64,000 bases of DNA from Owenia fusiformis (taxonomy: Eukaryota; Annelida; Polychaeta; Sabellida; Oweniidae): the NCBI GenBank assembly GCA_903813345.2, contig CAIIXF020000001.1, positions 37,913,366 to 37,977,365 of the forward strand, in the 5' to 3' direction. Every line of letters starts with the position of its first letter. The stretch's first letter is position 1. The notes beneath the pieces were generated by a model. That model saw nothing but the letters and a program-made list of their open reading frames with translations. It had not been told where the DNA came from and did no database searches. Below, piece after piece: positions 60,099 through 64,000 of the stretch. Both the position numbers and the translations under genes were made by a program.

Positions 60099-62432
60099 TT
60101 AATGATGTAAATCAAGATTATTTCTACTCCCATGGGCTTGAAACAATACCAAGTTTCTAGGGTTGTATTCATCATGAAGTGGTGAAAACCAATCTTCTCT
60201 CTCGATTTCTTGCTCTACCACATTGTCATTTTCATTGATTTGTGCACCAATATTTTGTTCAGCCCCCTGCAGTTCTAGTTCATCATCATTTTGTTCAACA
60301 TCACTCTCCGCTTCTATCACCATAGTTTCAGAAATAATAATATCTTCAACGTCCTCTTGTAATCGAGTGTACAATGGCACAGGCAACACCCTCTTTAGCT
60401 TACGATAGAAATCTGGCTCATGTATATCTAAGAATGTGTGAGACTTGAGATGCATTGCAAGATCCGTATCAATGGGAACACCTTTCAAGTCTTCACACTT
60501 AATTATGATCACCTTTACCCCCTTCCGACTGAGGGCATTATTGTGGGCAGTTCGGAATTCGTACTTACACCAGTTGCTCTGTAGAAAGTTCTTGCTAAGG
60601 ACCAAAAGGGTGACTCGACTATCCGATATACAGTTTGCAATGTTCTGGGTGATCTGCAAACCGTGCACAAAGTCTTTATCTGCAAACGCTACGTAATACC
60701 AATGACGTGGTTCGTGCCCCTGCTCGTCATTTTCTGCCTCATTGTACATCAGCCGGTCAATCAAATCTTTCTTCACCCAGTCCTTATCCTTCTCAGAAAA
60801 TGATATAAAAACATCGAATTGTAAACGCAAGTCGTAATCAACTTGAATTGGGGTCTTTCGCTTATCATCTATTATCACAAAAACGACACCAACAAATCCG
60901 ATGAGCACTAACAAATTCACGACGCCAATCTGAATGAAGACAAATATCCAGTTTACACAAACGAAATCGGAATCGGCCACATCTTTCAATGACCTCCCCA
61001 ATAGATACTGGTTGTGACATTGGATAGCATTGGCATCTGGAACAATCCGTCCATTCTTTTGCAACCAATATTTCAGCCAAAGGCTATGGCAATCGCATCT
61101 TAATAGATTTTTACTGAGTGTCAATTCTTCTAGATTTGTTACATTCAAACGTTGCCATTCTTTCTTTGGTAAATACGTCAGATTGTTTGATTCAAGCAGA
61201 ATTGATGTTTGTGGTGTTTGTGTCAGTATTTGAATCAAAGTTCCATCAATGGAAATCATGTTGTTATTAGTGACATCAAAAACTGTGACATTCCGCAGAT
61301 ACGCTTTAGATGAGGTCGGGGATTGGATCGCGTTGTTTGCCAATCGAAGTTCAATATGATGTCCGCTAGGAACATTGTCTGGAAGTTCACTGAGTCGGTC
61401 ACATTTAACAACAATTGTATCATTAGCGGGACGTCTGATACAATGACAATTCGCGGGACAATCCGTTTTGACCTCACACTGGAATTTGTCCTCTTCAGCG
61501 TGAAATATGTCGACTCCACGTAGGGCTTTGGGGTAAAAACAGTTTATTGATACGTCGATTTGAATTCCATGTACAACATTTTTCAAATAATGTACGACTT
61601 CAAACATATCACAATCACAGTAAAACTTGTTTCCAAAGTAAAAGCGCATATCTATTAATTTCATTAATTCAAGCACACTAGTAAAGTGATACATTTTCAC
61701 CATGTCCTGAAATGTTTGGATGCGTCCAAAACTATTAAACTGAAAATCGATTTTTACACAATCTCCCCATGGCGACCGTTCTTCAGCTATGCTCCAGTTG
61801 ATTTTGTTCGTGAACCTTTGCAAGTCGTTATAAGAGACGTTGAGCGTAATACATCGATTCGGATCTCTAGCATTGGGCAACCTAAATACCCAAGGGTCGA
61901 ACTCTTCAAGTTTATTATGATTCAGGTCAATAAGCGAGAGGCTTTCAAGATCCTTGTTGAATGCAAATACATCAATTCTCTGTATACTATTGTGCCCTAT
62001 GTAAAGTTCTTTCAATGTTGTAAGTCCACTAAATGTATTATTCACCAGCTTTTTGATTCTATTATTTGTTAAGTTTAACACCGAGAGAGTGCTGAGGCAA
62101 CCAATCGACGTATTTTTTATATCACTGATGTGGTTTTGTGATAAATCAAGAACGACTAACTTCCTTAATATACACACTGATTTCGGAATTTCTCTCAATT
62201 GACTACTAGTGAACCTAAGTTGAGTAATATTGTCTTTCAGATTATAAAATAATCTTTCCAGCTCGTTTGTGCTAAATCCTTCCCGACACCGTATTTGAAA
62301 CAACTTGTTCTTTTCAACTAAGCACGTACATCTCTCTGGACATGAGTTGTCATAGAAGTCAGTCATCACGACGCATAAACCAAGATTCACTGCTATCATC
62401 AGGGTCAAAATGCTCATACGAAGCGACTCCAT
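60099..62432 (-). CDS. Intronless Toll-like receptor, 777 residues
   Basis: A single uninterrupted frame starts at MESLRMSILTLMIAVNLGLC, a signal peptide. An N-terminal LRR cap (SCPERCTC, about 31-49) precedes roughly six LRRs (VLDLSQNHI, VLNLTNNRI, ELYIGHNSI, LIDLNHNKL). A first C-terminal cap starts near residue 270 (FYCDCDMF), a second N-cap near 323 (CPANCHC), two or three LRRs follow, then a second C-cap near 444 (LRCDCHSLW). The membrane helix starts about 494 and the TIR domain spans about 535-685 (box 1 FDVFISFSEKD, box 3 NWCKYEF). Two Cys-cap clusters place it in the multiple-cysteine-cluster (Toll-like) class. TIR box 2 reads KDFVHG, with His where many TLRs have the signalling Pro. 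The tail of about 90 residues is acidic and ends in the EYNPRN region. It should sense ligand at the cell or endosome surface and signal through adaptors. Confidence 0.96.
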   Translation of the reverse strand: MESLRMSILTLMIAVNLGLCVVMTDFYDNSCPERCTCLVEKNKLFQIRCREGFSTNELERLFYNLKDNITQLRFTSSQLREIPKSVCILRKLVVLDLSQNHISDIKNTSIGCLSTLSVLNLTNNRIKKLVNNTFSGLTTLKELYIGHNSIQRIDVFAFNKDLESLSLIDLNHNKLEEFDPWVFRLPNARDPNRCITLNVSYNDLQRFTNKINWSIAEERSPWGDCVKIDFQFNSFGRIQTFQDMVKMYHFTSVLELMKLIDMRFYFGNKFYCDCDMFEVVHYLKNVVHGIQIDVSINCFYPKALRGVDIFHAEEDKFQCEVKTDCPANCHCIRRPANDTIVVKCDRLSELPDNVPSGHHIELRLANNAIQSPTSSKAYLRNVTVFDVTNNNMISIDGTLIQILTQTPQTSILLESNNLTYLPKKEWQRLNVTNLEELTLSKNLLRCDCHSLWLKYWLQKNGRIVPDANAIQCHNQYLLGRSLKDVADSDFVCVNWIFVFIQIGVVNLLVLIGFVGVVFVIIDDKRKTPIQVDYDLRLQFDVFISFSEKDKDWVKKDLIDRLMYNEAENDEQGHEPRHWYYVAFADKDFVHGLQITQNIANCISDSRVTLLVLSKNFLQSNWCKYEFRTAHNNALSRKGVKVIIIKCEDLKGVPIDTDLAMHLKSHTFLDIHEPDFYRKLKRVLPVPLYTRLQEDVEDIIISETMVIEAESDVEQNDDELELQGAEQNIGAQINENDNVVEQEIEREDWFSPLHDEYNPRNLVLFQAHGSRNNLDLHH

Positions 62433-63610
62433 ATTTCTTCATCGTTATTAGAGTTTACCTTTAATCTTTTAGGTGCAGGTCTTATACATGTATACAGTCA
62501 GGTGACGTGTAACTAGGTTATTTACTTCCCGGTACTTAGAAAAGCCTGGTGTTATACCATAGACCTCTATAAACTGCCCTAAAATAGTACACAAAACGAG
62601 GCACATTCATTCGATTTAAAGGTCACGTTTAGAATTCAGACCTACATTAAAGAATTAAGAAAAGCACAAGATTTCTTTTTTATATCGAACATACCGTGCG
62701 TGAATCTAGGGATGATCTTTTTTATACTAAGATCGCTTCAATATTCATATTTGATTTGAGTGCATTGCTTTATATTATCCCATGATACTACTACTTCACG
62801 GTGAAAAACACGGGAATATTTTTTTTATTGAAAAGAATCGTATTGTCCCGTTATGAAAATCATATTCACAATGGTATTCATATCCCGGAAATTTTTGCCA
62901 AACAAAGCTTCGTATTTCGTTCAGTTGGGTCGATTTTTGTCAAACAAAGTTGAAGATAGAGATCATAAAGTTATATTCTTAGACTAAATACATAGTCTGG
63001 TTTTGTTTCATACAAAAATCAGATTGGATTTTGAACTGATGATTTTTAAGAGAGTTATGAATATCATGGGATAAAAAGCTTATTTAATGGTCGAGATTAA
63101 ATATAGGTTTATTCTTCATGGTAATATGATATTTCCATCGCATGTATCCTATTTAGCCCATCTCAGTGATCACGATTTAAAGCCATTAAGACTCTACTAA
63201 CCAGGGTATTTTATCACAGTTTTTAAAATGGCATATACTAACAAAACTCTTCATAAGCTACATAAATGTATGGTTTTATGGTAGAGAAAATTAACTAAAC
63301 GTTGACTTTAAGAAGTCTCATTTCAATTTGGAATTTATTTATTTGTCTGAACTGTATCTGGTACAATGACTAATTTTCACATGGGAATTTTAATATTACC
63401 CACACATGTATCAACTTGGTGTCTCATAAGCCGGCATCGGCTAGAAGCAATGTTTTTTAAAAAAAGTGTTTTAAATGTATTTTAATATTATTGCTTGTGA
63501 CACAAAAATAAACTATATTAAACTTTTAAACTGATTTGTTAATTCATTGTTAACATTTCTCTTTTGACTAGTAGAGTTTCGATTAGTTGGATTAAATTAT
63601 TGTTTTAAAG
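62433..63610. other. Spacer between tandem TLR genes
   Basis: This 1.2 kb is AT-rich with no coding frame or evident repeat. It should contain the promoter and 5' UTR of the upstream-reading TLR and the 3' UTR of its neighbour. I recognise no specific site. Confidence 0.5.
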
Positions 63611-64000
63611 CTAGACGCTGTCTCCATGATTAATTGATAAACGTTGCATAGCGTTCCTAGGGTTGTAATCACACAATAATGGGGAGTAGCAATTGTCTTT
63701 ATGGGCCTCGGGGACGTCCTTCGCTCCATAGTCATATACACGTCTATTCTCATCGCCTCTAAGTAACGGGCATCCATCGATTGATTCGGCAATGTCCTCC
63801 ACGTCTTCTTGTAATCGCTTGTATAGAGGTTCAGGGAGCGCCCTCTTTAGCTTGCCGTAAAAATCAGGTTCGTTTGTGTCCAGGTACGTGTGCGATTGAA
63901 GATGCATCTCGAGGTCAGTATCAATAGGGACACCCCGCAGGTCACCGTACTTGATCGCGATCAACTTCACGCCCTTCCGACTCAATGCATTATTGTGGGC
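63611..64000 (-). CDS. 3' end of a second Toll-like receptor (cut by window edge)
   Basis: The minus-strand frame enters from the window edge as AHNNALSRKGVKLIAIKYGD, matching the TIR of the intact neighbour (AHNNALSRKGVKVIIIKCED). It continues through GVPIDTDLEMHLQSHTYLD and LPEPLYKRLQEDVEDI. The tail then diverges and is shorter (about 50 residues against 90), but ends with the shared YSPL...YNPRN motif before its stop. It is a tandem, same-strand paralogue; everything before the second half of the TIR lies outside the window. Confidence 0.92.
   Translation of the reverse strand, partial: AHNNALSRKGVKLIAIKYGDLRGVPIDTDLEMHLQSHTYLDTNEPDFYGKLKRALPEPLYKRLQEDVEDIAESIDGCPLLRGDENRRVYDYGAKDVPEAHKDNCYSPLLCDYNPRNAMQRLSINHGDSV

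Noticed and set aside
1-64000. CRISPR arrays, operons, riboswitches, bacterial signals
   Set aside because: The window is eukaryotic; its tandem repeats have no uniform spacers.

Overview
The window looks like nuclear DNA of a marine invertebrate animal. It is AT-rich, its genes are split by GT-AG introns, its introns and spacers are crowded with fold-back DNA elements, and it carries an intronless Toll-like receptor next to a second copy. The exact phylum cannot be fixed from sequence alone; a spiralian (mollusc, brachiopod, phoronid or nemertean) or an invertebrate deuterostome would fit. No virus-like element, CRISPR array or convincing RNA gene was found.

Layout. (1) 1-18,019, plus strand: a GATA4/5/6-class transcription factor, with possible untranslated 5' exons at 1-605, a 9.7 kb first intron, and coding exons from 10,372. 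It carries two alternative N-finger exons 47 bases apart. (2) 18,020-23,480: 3' flank with a GC-rich fold-back element and two tandem arrays. (3) 23,482-38,732, minus strand: a BCLAF1/THRAP3-family RS-domain gene. Exon phases imply two alternative 3' ends, one giving the classic RG-rich tail and one giving an OB-fold-like module with its own stop codon. (4) 38,733-41,935: short spacer with a probable shared promoter and fold-back elements. (5) 41,936-51,877, plus strand: a long GTSF1/Asterix-like gene with two CHHC zinc fingers and a PYM/eIF2A-like C-terminal helix; its introns hold several DNA elements. (6) 52-60 kb: 3' flank, a relic of a TLR tail, and a 4.3 kb inverted-repeat element with ten X-box-like motifs. 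(7) 60,099-62,432 and 63,611-64,000, minus strand: an intact two-ectodomain-cluster TLR, then the 3' end of a tandem paralogue cut by the window edge.

The genes do not form one pathway. The GATA factor is a developmental (endomesoderm/heart/blood type) regulator, the RS-domain protein is expected in nuclear RNA processing, the GTSF1-like protein is expected in piRNA-guided transposon silencing, and the TLRs are innate immune receptors. The strongest new points are the two frame-locked GATA finger exons, the alternative OB-fold end of the BCLAF1/THRAP3 homologue, and the GTSF1-PYM-like domain pairing.
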